A DNA stretch of 39,810 bases from Arundinibacter roseus. Lineage in GTDB: Bacteria > Bacteroidota > Bacteroidia > Cytophagales > Spirosomataceae. Made by a program: the position numbers and the translations under genes. The stretch lies in contig NZ_SMJU01000024.1 of NCBI RefSeq assembly GCF_004348825.1, forward strand, positions 1 to 39,810, written 5' to 3'. Positions 32,111 to 39,810 of the stretch are shown one piece after another (the stretch's first letter is position 1; each line of letters starts with the position of its first letter). Under the pieces are notes generated by a model. It was given only the letters and a program-made list of their open reading frames with translations, did not search any database and had not been told where the DNA came from.

Positions 32111-33835
32111 ATGCAACAGCTTGATTTTATAGTAATGGCCGTTTTTGCGGTTTTTCAAATGGTGGTCGGACTGGCTTTTTCCCGAACAGGAAAAGACTCC
32201 AAATCATTTTTTGCTGCCGGAGAAGCCGCTCCGTGGTGGATCAGCGGGCTGTCGCTTTTTATGAGTTTTTTATCTGCCGGTACCTTTGTCGTTTGGGGTT
32301 CCATTGCTTATAATTTAGGGTTTGTAGCCATTACTATTCAGCTTTCCATGTGCATTGGCGGCCTGGTAACGGCCTGGTTCATAGCCGCCAAATGGAAAAA
32401 CACGCAGGTCATGACCGCCGCCGAATACATCGGGCGGCGGTTGGGGGTTCGGGTGCAGCAGTTCTTTACCTACCTACTTACCATCGTGACGCTCTTTATT
32501 ACGGGCGGAGTGCTCTATCCGGTTGGGAAGCTCGTCTACGTAGCCACGCCTTTTTCCCTCGAAACCTGCATCATTGTACTCGGCCTAATGGTCATTTTAT
32601 ATACAGCGATGGGTGGCTTATGGGCAGTTTTGGTTACCGACGTACTACAATTCGTGATCTTACTTTCGGCGGTTCTCATTCTGGTACCGCTCGCGTTCGA
32701 TCAGGTAGAAGGCCCGGGAGCGTTTGTGGAAAAAGTCCCGGTTGATTTTTTTCAGGTATTTAATGGAGAATACACGCTCGAATTTACCCTTGCTTTTGTG
32801 ATGTATCACATCGTTTACATTGGCGGTAGCTGGGCGTTTGTGCAGCGTTTTACGAGTGTACGAACCCCGCAGGAATCCAAGAAAGTAGCCTTTCTTTTTG
32901 CGGGTCTCTATGCTGTGAGCCCTTTTTTATGGATGCTTCCACCCATGATTTACCGCGCGCTCAATCCCAGTCTGAGTGGGCTCGAATCAGAAGGCGCCTA
33001 CATGCTCATGGCTCAGCGAGTGCTTCCGGTTGGGCTGGTGGGGCTGATGCTCGCAGCGATGGTTTCGGCCACGGCAAGTACCGCCAACACACTGCTCAAC
33101 ATGCTGGCGGCGGTTTTTACAAACGATGTGTACAAAAAACTTCTGCGCCCGGCTGCAAGCGATGCAAGTCTTGTTAAGGTAGGGCGTAGCATGACCGTCG
33201 TTTTTGGACTCATTGCCATTGGCATTGCGCTGTTGGTTCCGCATATTGGCGGGCTGGTCAATCTGGTGCTGAGCATTGGCGCTATTTCGGGCGGATCGCT
33301 GCTTTTGCCGGTAGTTTGGACGCTTTTTTCCAAACGCCAAAATGCTACATCTATTCTTACCGTAGCGCTGATCAGTCTGGCCGTCGGGTTGTTTTTTAAG
33401 TTGGTAAGTCCGGCACTTTTCTCGTTTTCGCTGAGCCGGGCAGCCGAAATGATGGTGGGCGTAGGCGTACCGGCGCTGTTGCTGGCGGTCTTTGAATGGT
33501 TAATTTTTGGTAAAAAAATCTCAGATCCTGCCTACGACACCTTTCAACGCTGGGCCGACGAGCGGCAACTAGCCAACGAAGCCGCTGCTGCCGAAGTGAA
33601 CACCGGAACCAACACCCAAAACACCTTCGCCTTGCGGGCTATTTCCATCAGCTTTATATTAACTGGTCTGAGTATTGCGGGTTTAGGAATTAACAGCGGT
33701 GAAAACATCGTCCTCATTGCCGGAATCGGCAGCGTGCTGGTGCTGGTCGGTGGCTGGATCGGCTGGTCGGCACGGACTACGTCGGTTGCGGCCAGACAGT
33801 CAACAGCGGTGGATGAGAAAGAACCTTTTTTGTGA
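32111..33835 (+). CDS. Sodium:solute symporter (SSS family)
   Basis: A 574-residue integral membrane protein with about 13 hydrophobic helices in the LeuT-fold arrangement of the solute:sodium symporter family. Family-like segments include the G-R-T-G-K-D-S-K-S-F-F-A-A-G region after helix 1 and T-A-A-E-Y-I-G-R-R near helix 3. Others are Q-R-F-T-S-V-R-T-P-Q-E-S-K-K and the A-A-M-V-S-A-T-A-S-T-A-N sodium-site helix. It probably imports the monosaccharide or modified sugar released in the periplasm. It sits in the middle of the glycan locus between two glycosidase genes. An 89-bp AT-rich gap precedes it, with a weak hairpin (CAACTAGTTG then five T). Confidence 0.9.
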   Translation: MQQLDFIVMAVFAVFQMVVGLAFSRTGKDSKSFFAAGEAAPWWISGLSLFMSFLSAGTFVVWGSIAYNLGFVAITIQLSMCIGGLVTAWFIAAKWKNTQVMTAAEYIGRRLGVRVQQFFTYLLTIVTLFITGGVLYPVGKLVYVATPFSLETCIIVLGLMVILYTAMGGLWAVLVTDVLQFVILLSAVLILVPLAFDQVEGPGAFVEKVPVDFFQVFNGEYTLEFTLAFVMYHIVYIGGSWAFVQRFTSVRTPQESKKVAFLFAGLYAVSPFLWMLPPMIYRALNPSLSGLESEGAYMLMAQRVLPVGLVGLMLAAMVSATASTANTLLNMLAAVFTNDVYKKLLRPAASDASLVKVGRSMTVVFGLIAIGIALLVPHIGGLVNLVLSIGAISGGSLLLPVVWTLFSKRQNATSILTVALISLAVGLFFKLVSPALFSFSLSRAAEMMVGVGVPALLLAVFEWLIFGKKISDPAYDTFQRWADERQLANEAAAAEVNTGTNTQNTFALRAISISFILTGLSIAGLGINSGENIVLIAGIGSVLVLVGGWIGWSARTTSVAARQSTAVDEKEPFL

Positions 33836-33954
33836 TAGAATTTTCTTGTAAAAAATTATTTAATTATATATAAATCAAATACTTATAAAAGTTTTCTGCT
33901 AAAAGTTAATTGCTCAAAACTACTTATATTGATCTTGGTTAAACGAATTCCCGA

Positions 33955-35979
33955 ATGAAAAAAACTACACTCCTTTTTGCTTTACAGTTTTTATGCAGCA
34001 GCCTTTTGCTGGGGCAATATTCCATCAAAGATCCGGGTGCCATTCCGCTTAACGGCGACTGGTCCTTTACGCTCGATCCGGCGGAAATGGGCGTTCGCGG
34101 CGGTTGGTTTAGCAGTAAAGTTCCTACCTCCCGATTTGACAAAGTGACTGTTCCGCACTGCTTTTCGGTCGATCCGCGCTACCAGTTTTTTACCGGGACG
34201 GTCTGGTATCGCAAAAATTTTAGCTGGAAACCTCAACCTAATGAACGGGTCATTCTGCATTTTGATGCGGCCTACTACCAAACCGACGTTTGGCTGAACG
34301 AGCAGAAAGTTGGTGAACATGAAGGAGGCTATACGCCCTTTCATTTTGATATTACGGACCTCTTAAAATCAGGAGAAAATCTGCTGTCTGTATCGGTTAA
34401 TAACAATACCTGGAAGCCCGGCAGCATTCCGGGGGCCAAAGACAACGACCAACCCAACGACCCGTTTATGGGCTGGATGAACTACGGTGGCCTGAATCGG
34501 CCCGTGTACCTGACCGTAGAACCGGATGTCTACATTGAAAACCTGAAAGTAGAACCCACGCCGGATTTGGCCAATGGTACCGCACGTCTGTTGCTTAAAG
34601 TTCGGGTGCGAAATGCTACAAACCAGGTAGTTAGTCTTACTCCTGCCTACACAGTTTCCTTTAAAGGTTCGCCAATTTCATTAAAATGGAAGGAGAATAA
34701 ACCCAAAATTTCGGCTGGACAAACCGGCATTCTGGAAGCTGAAACTACGCTGACGACCGCACAGGTAAAACTCTGGAACCTCGATCAACCGAATCTGTAT
34801 CAGGTGCAGGTTGCGGTAGGAAAAGATACGATTCGCAGCCGATTTGGTATCAGAAAAGTGGAAGTGAAAAATGCGCAACTGCTCCTCAACGGCCAACCGA
34901 TGCGGCTTGCAGGCGGAAATCGGGTCGTGGATTATCCCGGTTTGGGCGCGCTGGAACCGGATTGGCTCATCGAAAAGGATTTTCGACTTATGAAAGAAGC
35001 TGGAATGGAGTTTCAGCGGCTCACACACTACACACCGTCTGAGCGCTTTTATGACCTGGCCGACAGCCTCGGCATGCTCATTATTACCGAAGCCGGAAAC
35101 TGGCAGCTCACACCCCGACAAATGGACGCTGATTCGTTGCGTACGAAGTTTAAACAACAATTTACAGAAATGATGGAGCGTGACTGGAACCACCCGAGCG
35201 TCATTGCGTACAGCGTAGGCAACGAATACCTTTCTGAACAGCCCGCCGGACAGCGCTGGACGAAGGATATGATTGAATGGGCAAGAACTAAGGACAATAC
35301 GCGCCTGTATACGTTTGCCTCGATGCGACTGAATATTTTACCCAAAAATCCCGAAGATGAAGCGTCACAATATGTAGATTTTGTCTCGACAAATACTTAC
35401 GGGAATCATGCCAAATCACTGGATCATATTCATAAACTCTACCCCGACAAACCCATTCTAATTAGTGAGTGGGGGCGGCGGGCCGATGCCGAAGGAGGCG
35501 AGCAAAAGCAGGCCGAACACATTGAAGAAATAGCCCGGCTGGCTCGGGAGCGGCCCTACGTGGTGGGCGCTTCGTGGTGGACCTACAACGATTACCAAAG
35601 CCGATATGCAGGAACCAACGCCAACGGCTACCGTCCGTGGGGCATTGTGGGCCCTACCCGTGAACCGCGTCCGGCGTTTTTCACGCATCAGAAGGAAATG
35701 GCTCCCCTGACGCTGCAACTCAAAAGCGTTGAAAAAGGCTCAAACGGTACGCACCAATTGGTAGTTACCTTGACAGGCCGGGCGGATTTTCCGGCATACA
35801 CGATGTTGAATTATACGCTCGAAATTGACAATCAACGAGTAGTAATTCCTTCGTTAAATCCCGGTGAAAGTAAAGATGTGAAGATACCAATTCGCGGGTT
35901 TGAACAGGAACTCCGGGCGGTGGTCAGGAAACCTACGGGATTTGTGATCCTGGAAAAATTACTTTCATTGAAAGAATGA
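33955..35979 (+). CDS. Glycoside hydrolase family 2 enzyme (beta-glycosidase)
   Basis: A 674-residue enzyme with a signal peptide (residues 1-20, ending L-L-G). It has the GH2 domain order: sugar-binding jelly roll (about 25-190), immunoglobulin-like domain (about 191-300), TIM barrel (about 302-575), and a short C-terminal beta domain. The acid/base is E424 in S-V-G-N-E-Y and the nucleophile is E505 in I-L-I-S-E-W-G. The family includes beta-galactosidases, glucuronidases and mannosidases; substrate specificity cannot be read by eye. It most likely acts in the periplasm. The 119-bp gap before it is AT-rich and may contain its own promoter. Confidence 0.9.
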   Translation: MKKTTLLFALQFLCSSLLLGQYSIKDPGAIPLNGDWSFTLDPAEMGVRGGWFSSKVPTSRFDKVTVPHCFSVDPRYQFFTGTVWYRKNFSWKPQPNERVILHFDAAYYQTDVWLNEQKVGEHEGGYTPFHFDITDLLKSGENLLSVSVNNNTWKPGSIPGAKDNDQPNDPFMGWMNYGGLNRPVYLTVEPDVYIENLKVEPTPDLANGTARLLLKVRVRNATNQVVSLTPAYTVSFKGSPISLKWKENKPKISAGQTGILEAETTLTTAQVKLWNLDQPNLYQVQVAVGKDTIRSRFGIRKVEVKNAQLLLNGQPMRLAGGNRVVDYPGLGALEPDWLIEKDFRLMKEAGMEFQRLTHYTPSERFYDLADSLGMLIITEAGNWQLTPRQMDADSLRTKFKQQFTEMMERDWNHPSVIAYSVGNEYLSEQPAGQRWTKDMIEWARTKDNTRLYTFASMRLNILPKNPEDEASQYVDFVSTNTYGNHAKSLDHIHKLYPDKPILISEWGRRADAEGGEQKQAEHIEEIARLARERPYVVGASWWTYNDYQSRYAGTNANGYRPWGIVGPTREPRPAFFTHQKEMAPLTLQLKSVEKGSNGTHQLVVTLTGRADFPAYTMLNYTLEIDNQRVVIPSLNPGESKDVKIPIRGFEQELRAVVRKPTGFVILEKLLSLKE

Positions 35980-36065
35980 GGCTTAGAGGTAAACTCTTGT
36001 TTTTCAGATAATTTATCGGGAAAATAGGTGGTGAAAAACTATTTTTTGATTCCAATTTTTTTAGA

Positions 36066-38351
36066 ATGTTAAAATCAGAAGCAATAAATTCCAGAAATCC
36101 ACAGACAAAAAAAATCTCTGCCGATCTGGTCATTGTGGGGGGAGGGCTGTCGGGCGTGTGCTGCGCCATCACGGCTGCCCGGGCGGGCACGCAGGTAATT
36201 CTAGTGCAGGATCGGCCCGTGCTGGGCGGGAACTCGTCTTCGGAAGTCCGGCTATGGGTGCTGGGTGCCACCTCGCACATGGGCAACAACAACCGCTGGG
36301 CCCGCGAAGGAGGCGTGATTGATGAGCTGCTGGTCGAAAACCTTTACCGCAATCCGGACAGTAATCCGCTGATTTTCGATTCCATTTTACTGGAAAAAGT
36401 TATCACGGAAAATAACATTACGCTGCTGCTCAACACGGCCATTTTTGAGGTCAAAAAAGTAGACAGTAACCCCAATAAAATTGCTGAAATCATCGGCTTT
36501 TGCAGCCAAAACTCCACCCGCTACGAACTTGCCGCCCCGCTCTTTTGCGATGCCTCCGGCGATGGAATCGTAGGTTTTCTGTCGGGGGCTGCCTTTCGCA
36601 TGGGTGCGGAGTCGAGCGAAGAATTTGGTGAAAAATTTGCGCCAACGAGCGAGTATGGCGAGCTGCTGGGGCATTCCATGTATTTTTATTCCAAAAATGT
36701 AGGCTATCCCGTTTCGTACGTGGCGCCCTCGTTTGCGCTGGATGTAACCCAAAAAATCCCGAAGTTTCGAAGTTTCAATACGCAGGATTTTGGCTGCCGG
36801 CTATGGTGGATTGAGTACGGCGGTCGCCTCGATACCGTACACGATACCGAGCAAATCAAATGGGAATTGTGGCGCGTCATCTATGGCGTGTGGGATTACA
36901 TTAAAAATTCCGGAAATTTTCCCGAAGCCGAAAACCTGACGCTCGAATGGGTCGGAACGATTCCGGGAAAACGGGAAAGCCGCCGCTTTGAAGGCGACTA
37001 TATGCTTGTGCAGCAGGATATTGTGGAACAACGCCCGCACCACGACGACGTTGCTTTTGGAGGGTGGAGCATTGACCTGCATCCGGCGGATGGTGTTTTT
37101 AGTGAAAAACCGGGCTGCAACCAATGGCATAGCAAAGGGCTATACGGCATTCCGTACCGCTGTTTTTATTCCAGAAATGTAGAAAATCTTTTCCTTGCCG
37201 GACGAATCATATCGGCTTCGCACGTGGCCTTTGGGTCGTCGCGGGTCATGGCTACAAGCGCCCACGGCGGTCAGGCCGTTGGTATGGCGGCGGCGCTGTG
37301 TTCCCGCACCAAACAATCGCCCCGCGGATTGGGTGAACCCCGGTACCTGGCAATGTTGCAACAGGAATTGCTGAAAACCGGACAGCATATTCCGGGCCTG
37401 CGCCTCAAAGACGAAAAAGACCTGACGCAATCGGCCCGTATTACGGCCACGAGCGAACTGCTATTGCAGGAGTTGGCCGAGGAACCGGTGGCGGTGCCGA
37501 TGGAGGTGGGCGTGGCACAGATGATTCCGGTGCTGCCGGGCAAAATGCCACGGGTTATTTTTCATCCGTATGCTACGCAGGCTACCGAACTGGATATTGA
37601 ACTTCGGGTATGCAGCCGTCCTGACAGCCACTCACCCGACACCACGATGGACCAAAAAACCATCCGTCTGCAAAAGGGCAGAAATTGCCTGCATTTGGAC
37701 TTTGACGTGCATTTTGATGCACCCGCTTACGCCTATTTTCTTGTAAAAAAGAATGAGCAGGTAGCTTTAAAATACACAAAACAGCGGATGACGGGGCTAC
37801 TTTCGGTTTTTAATTCCATCAATCCTGCGGTATCTAACTACGGAAAACAGGAACCCACCGAAGATATTGGCGTGGATGCGTTTGAGTTTTGGTGCCCGCA
37901 GCGCCGCCCCGGTGGTAAAAATCTGGCGCTGAGAATTGAACCTGCCGTAGCTTGTTTTAAGGCAGAAAATATCCGAAATGGCCTGCAACGCCCTACGCAT
38001 CAGCCCAATGCCTGGGTAGCCGACCCGACCGATGTGGCTCCGGCGCTGACGCTCAGCTGGACCGAAACGCAGCGCATTTCACGGGTAGAGCTGTTTTTTG
38101 ATACCGATCTGGATCACCCCGCCGAAACCGTGCTGATGCGGCATCCCGAGAATATTTCTCCCTTTTGCGTCCGCTCATTTCAGCTGCTAAACGACCGCAA
38201 CGAAGTGATTTGGCAACAAACCGACAACCATCAAACCCGACAAATTATAGAGTTCCCCAAGCCGCTCAGTACCATAAGCCTGACCGTCCGGGTTGAGCAT
38301 CCGTCCGGTACTTCACCGGCTTCGCTGTTTGAAGTACGATGTTATAGCTGA
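36066..38351 (+). CDS. FAD-dependent oxidoreductase, second paralogue, no export signal
   Basis: A 761-residue paralogue of the protein at 27591. Its FAD site is G-G-G-L-S-G at residues 25-30, with I-L-V-Q-D-R and G-G-N-S-S-S-E. It shares W-D-Y-I-K-N-S-G-N, I-P-G-K-R-E-S-R-R-F, G-G-W-S-I-D-L-H-P and A-G-R-I-I-S-A-S-H-V-A with that protein. It lacks any signal peptide, so it should work in the cytoplasm. It also has an extra domain of roughly 130 residues between the FAD core and the C-terminal beta domain. Both end in the same L-F-E-V-R-C-Y sequence. I infer a second redox step on the imported sugar. It is the last gene of the locus; its final 33 bp are included in a tandem duplication. Confidence 0.83.
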   Translation: MLKSEAINSRNPQTKKISADLVIVGGGLSGVCCAITAARAGTQVILVQDRPVLGGNSSSEVRLWVLGATSHMGNNNRWAREGGVIDELLVENLYRNPDSNPLIFDSILLEKVITENNITLLLNTAIFEVKKVDSNPNKIAEIIGFCSQNSTRYELAAPLFCDASGDGIVGFLSGAAFRMGAESSEEFGEKFAPTSEYGELLGHSMYFYSKNVGYPVSYVAPSFALDVTQKIPKFRSFNTQDFGCRLWWIEYGGRLDTVHDTEQIKWELWRVIYGVWDYIKNSGNFPEAENLTLEWVGTIPGKRESRRFEGDYMLVQQDIVEQRPHHDDVAFGGWSIDLHPADGVFSEKPGCNQWHSKGLYGIPYRCFYSRNVENLFLAGRIISASHVAFGSSRVMATSAHGGQAVGMAAALCSRTKQSPRGLGEPRYLAMLQQELLKTGQHIPGLRLKDEKDLTQSARITATSELLLQELAEEPVAVPMEVGVAQMIPVLPGKMPRVIFHPYATQATELDIELRVCSRPDSHSPDTTMDQKTIRLQKGRNCLHLDFDVHFDAPAYAYFLVKKNEQVALKYTKQRMTGLLSVFNSINPAVSNYGKQEPTEDIGVDAFEFWCPQRRPGGKNLALRIEPAVACFKAENIRNGLQRPTHQPNAWVADPTDVAPALTLSWTETQRISRVELFFDTDLDHPAETVLMRHPENISPFCVRSFQLLNDRNEVIWQQTDNHQTRQIIEFPKPLSTISLTVRVEHPSGTSPASLFEVRCYS

Positions 38352-38372
38352 GGTAGAAGCTTTTAAACGGGT

Positions 38373-38414
38373 AACGGGCAATTTCTGGATTCAGGAATTG
38401 CCCGTTTGTTTTTT
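38373..38414 (+). terminator. Terminator of the glycan locus
   Basis: Arms AACGGGCAATT (38373-38383) and AATTGCCCGTT (38396-38406) pair perfectly and the stem is followed by TGTTTTTT. It begins 22 bp after the stop of the last locus gene. It is repeated in the second duplication unit. Confidence 0.88.
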
Positions 38415-38435
38415 GGTGCAATGCGAATTCTTCCA

Positions 38436-38569
38436 CCTTGGGCTGTGTCCCACAGCCCCTTTGTGTTAGCCTTTTGAGATAGTTGGATTTTGGGAAAGCA
38501 AATGGACGACATTTTAGTTTGGATGAGAAAAATGCATTGGTTTTCAGGGCTGTGTGACACAGCCTACGG
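38436..38569 (+). repeat. MITE-like element, copy 2
   Basis: A 134-bp element ending in palindromes GGGCTGTGTCCCACAGCCC (38440-38458) and GGGCTGTGTGACACAGCC (38547-38564), inside shorter inverted ends CCTTGGG and CCTACGG. Its interior matches copy 1 at 16530-16664 in reverse. It has no coding capacity. Confidence 0.8.
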
Positions 38570-38627
38570 AGGAGCTTCGCTGTTTGAAGTACGGTGTTAT
38601 AGCTGAGGTAGAAGCTTTTAAACGGGT

Positions 38628-38669
38628 AGCGGGCAATTTCTGGATTCAGGAATTGCCCGTTTGTTTTTT
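38628..38669 (+). terminator. Duplicated copy of the locus terminator
   Basis: Same stem and T-run as at 38373-38414, shifted by 255 bp. It should act as a back-up terminator. Confidence 0.8.
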
Positions 38670-38690
38670 GGTGCAATGCGAATTCTTCCA

Positions 38691-38824
38691 CCTTGGGCTG
38701 TGTCCCACAGCCCCTTTGTGTTAGCCTTTTGAGCTAGTTGGATTTTGGGAAAGCAAATGGACGACATTTTAGTGTGGATGAGAAAAATGCATTGGTTTTC
38801 AGGGCTGTGTGACACAGCTCACGG
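38691..38824 (+). repeat. MITE-like element, copy 3
   Basis: The copy in duplication unit 2, differing from copy 2 at a few positions, for example CTCACGG instead of CCTACGG at the right end. Confidence 0.8.
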
Positions 38825-38871
38825 AGAGGGGATTTTATAGTTGGCCAATTTGTTGGGTTATCTTAATTTCA

Positions 38872-39048
38872 TCACCCTCTTCGTGCAAAATCGAAGATTG
38901 TACCAACAGCAACACCAAAAGCAAGTCCAAGAGCAATGCTTTGCGAGATGTTTCCTGATTGCTTGCCATAAACCAATCCGAATAAAAGACCAAGTGCTGC
39001 GCCAATAGCAATTCCACTGCCAGGATTTTTTTTCTTAGTATCAGCCAT
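38872..39048 (-). CDS. Small glycine-zipper-like membrane protein
   Basis: A 58-residue protein. After a charged start (MADTKKKNPGSG) it has two hydrophobic helices with small-residue spacing, I-A-I-G-A-A-L-G-L-L-F-G and A-L-G-L-A-F-G-V-A-V-G, and ends D-F-A-R-R-G. This glycine-zipper-like pattern suggests a helical hairpin in the inner membrane. The function is unknown. The frame is open to 39141, but the upstream 31 codons do not look coding, so the ATG at 39048 is chosen. It lies about 110 bp downstream of the next gene on the same strand. Confidence 0.55.
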   Translation of the reverse strand: MADTKKKNPGSGIAIGAALGLLFGLVYGKQSGNISQSIALGLAFGVAVGTIFDFARRG

Positions 39049-39140
39049 AGTTTTCAATTTTATTTGTTGTGAAAAATCCTTTGTTTGTGCTGTGAGAATT
39101 AGCATATGGAATAGGTTACACGTCACCCACCATTGAGCCA

Positions 39141-39160
39141 AACGCCTGTTACCACGCGTT
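39141..39160 (-). repeat. Short palindrome at the end of the right-edge gene
   Basis: AACGC (39141-39145) and GCGTT (39156-39160) with an inner TG/CA pair form a small hairpin that overlaps the stop codon of the gene ending at 39159. On the minus strand the following sequence reads ACAGGCGTTTGGC, a motif that I recall between small genes in several Bacteroidota. Its nature is unknown. Confidence 0.35.
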
Positions 39161-39810
39161 ATTCAGTATCATTTTCTGAACTAGTATCTATACCTTCATC
39201 AAGTTTTTTCAACATTATTTCTTGACGTATCATCTTGTATACTGTTTTTCCAAAATCTGTTAAACTCCAATATTCGTTAGTGTCTTTTATTTGGTGCTTC
39301 TTATCTGAAGGTTTAATCAAGTCTAGAACCATCATATCTGCCAAAATAGTTTTCATTGTATTTGTTGGGATAGGGGATGGGGATCTTAATTCCCTTTTTC
39401 TCTGAGGGTTAAGCATTATTCCAGTGAAATCAAGGCAACGGCGAGTAGAGTTTTCAATCATTAATTCTGGTGCAATCAAATTGAAAACTTTGTATAGTTC
39501 AAATTCTGTTTTTTCCTCCCAATCTTTTCCATTTTTGTAAAAAAATGAAATAGTCCTATTGTTCTTTCTTAAAATATTTAGTGTATTTAGAATATGGTCT
39601 TCTTCTTTTTTCTTTTCATTTATTCTAAAACTACTTAACTTTTCTCTTAGGTCTGAATTTTCCTTACTTAATCTCGATACTTCATTAGACTTGATGCAAT
39701 GCTGATTTTCAAGTAGATAAGTAAAAATTCCATAATCCAGCACATGCTTCCATGGCTGAATCGTGGTTGTCAAGATTATGTGCTCTAATACGGTCAGATA
39801 TGATACGATA
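39159..39810 (-). CDS. Unrecognised coiled-coil protein with winged-helix-like C-terminus (5' end outside window)
   Basis: The reading frame is open to the window edge. A TTG at 39773 could start a 204-residue protein, but the 12 codons before it (ending T-V-L-E-H-I-I) look coding, so the true start is probably outside. A coiled-coil-like stretch (E-V-S-R-L-S-K-E-N-S-D-L-R-E-K-L) is followed by a mixed region. A C-terminal segment I-L-A-D-M-M-V-L-D-L-I-K-P and W-S-L-T-D-F-G-K-T-V-Y then resembles the recognition and wing part of a winged helix. I do not recognise the family. AT-rich composition suggests recent acquisition. Confidence 0.55.
   Translation of the reverse strand, partial: IVSYLTVLEHIILTTTIQPWKHVLDYGIFTYLLENQHCIKSNEVSRLSKENSDLREKLSSFRINEKKKEEDHILNTLNILRKNNRTISFFYKNGKDWEEKTEFELYKVFNLIAPELMIENSTRRCLDFTGIMLNPQRKRELRSPSPIPTNTMKTILADMMVLDLIKPSDKKHQIKDTNEYWSLTDFGKTVYKMIRQEIMLKKLDEGIDTSSENDTE

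Larger units (their letters stand above)
38319..38828. repeat. Tandem duplication, two units of about 255 bp
   Basis: Unit 1 (38319-38573) and unit 2 (38574-38828) are nearly identical with roughly half a dozen differences. Each contains the last 33 bp of the FAD oxidoreductase reading frame, a terminator, and one MITE-like element. The second unit therefore carries an orphan fragment of the gene end (from 38574). Antisense open frames of 60-141 codons across the repeat are artefacts. Confidence 0.9.

Noticed and set aside
38266-38691. 141-codon minus-strand open frame and similar 65-codon frames across 38363-38815
   Set aside because: They run antisense through the tandem duplication and the MITE-like elements and encode the same repeat sequence twice, so they are products of the repeat and not genes.
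38319-38828. Possible CRISPR-like direct repeats
   Set aside because: Only two long units of about 255 bp with no short repeat-spacer structure; it is a simple tandem duplication.

Overview
The window looks like chromosomal DNA of a Bacteroidota member, most likely order Cytophagales (Spirosomaceae-like). The grounds are a SusC/SusD pair, a BatA-type membrane protein, a Bacteroidota-style lipoprotein and outer-membrane-protein pair, candidate TAnnTTTG -7 promoter elements, no obvious Shine-Dalgarno sites, and dispersed palindromic repeats of the kind common in this order. The genus is an inference. No rRNA, tRNA or CRISPR array was seen.

Layout. 1-63: start of a probable IS1595-type transposase running off the left edge. 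64-500: spacer with a palindromic repeat. 502-12228: ordinary single genes: a small zincin metallopeptidase, a GH3-type adenylate-forming enzyme, a dipeptidyl-peptidase IV-like S9 peptidase, a CinA-C (PncC) amidohydrolase, a YcxB-like membrane protein, a BatA-like protein, an S1/P1 nuclease, a membrane-anchored SGNH hydrolase and a SAM methyltransferase. 12759-13971: a lipoprotein and outer-membrane-protein pair. 14130-16524: an AT-rich island with a HEPN/MNT toxin-antitoxin-like pair, whose HEPN gene carries an in-frame stop before its catalytic motif, and an S41 peptidase lipoprotein. It ends at a 135-bp MITE-like element. 16742-20013: a small lipoprotein, an ATP-grasp ligase and an M17 leucyl aminopeptidase.

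20100-38351 is the most interesting part: a carbohydrate-utilisation locus. A LacI-type regulator with an unusual N-terminal zinc ribbon is divergent from a long plus-strand gene run. That run encodes SusC, SusD, a secreted protein with a predicted covalent-FMN (ApbE) motif, a Tat-exported FAD oxidoreductase, a secreted all-helical glycosidase-like protein, a sodium:solute symporter, a GH2 glycosidase and a second, apparently cytoplasmic, FAD oxidoreductase paralogue. A 34-bp palindrome made of two LacI-type half-operators lies between the regulator and susC. The working hypothesis is uptake of a glycoside, redox modification of it in the periplasm by a flavoenzyme with a flavinylated partner, hydrolysis, import by the symporter, and a second flavin-dependent step in the cytoplasm. 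The substrate cannot be read from the sequence.

38319-38828 is a tandem duplication of about 255 bp that contains the locus terminator and two more copies of the MITE-like element. 38872-39810 is AT-rich again, with a small glycine-zipper-like membrane protein and an unrecognised coiled-coil protein cut by the right edge.
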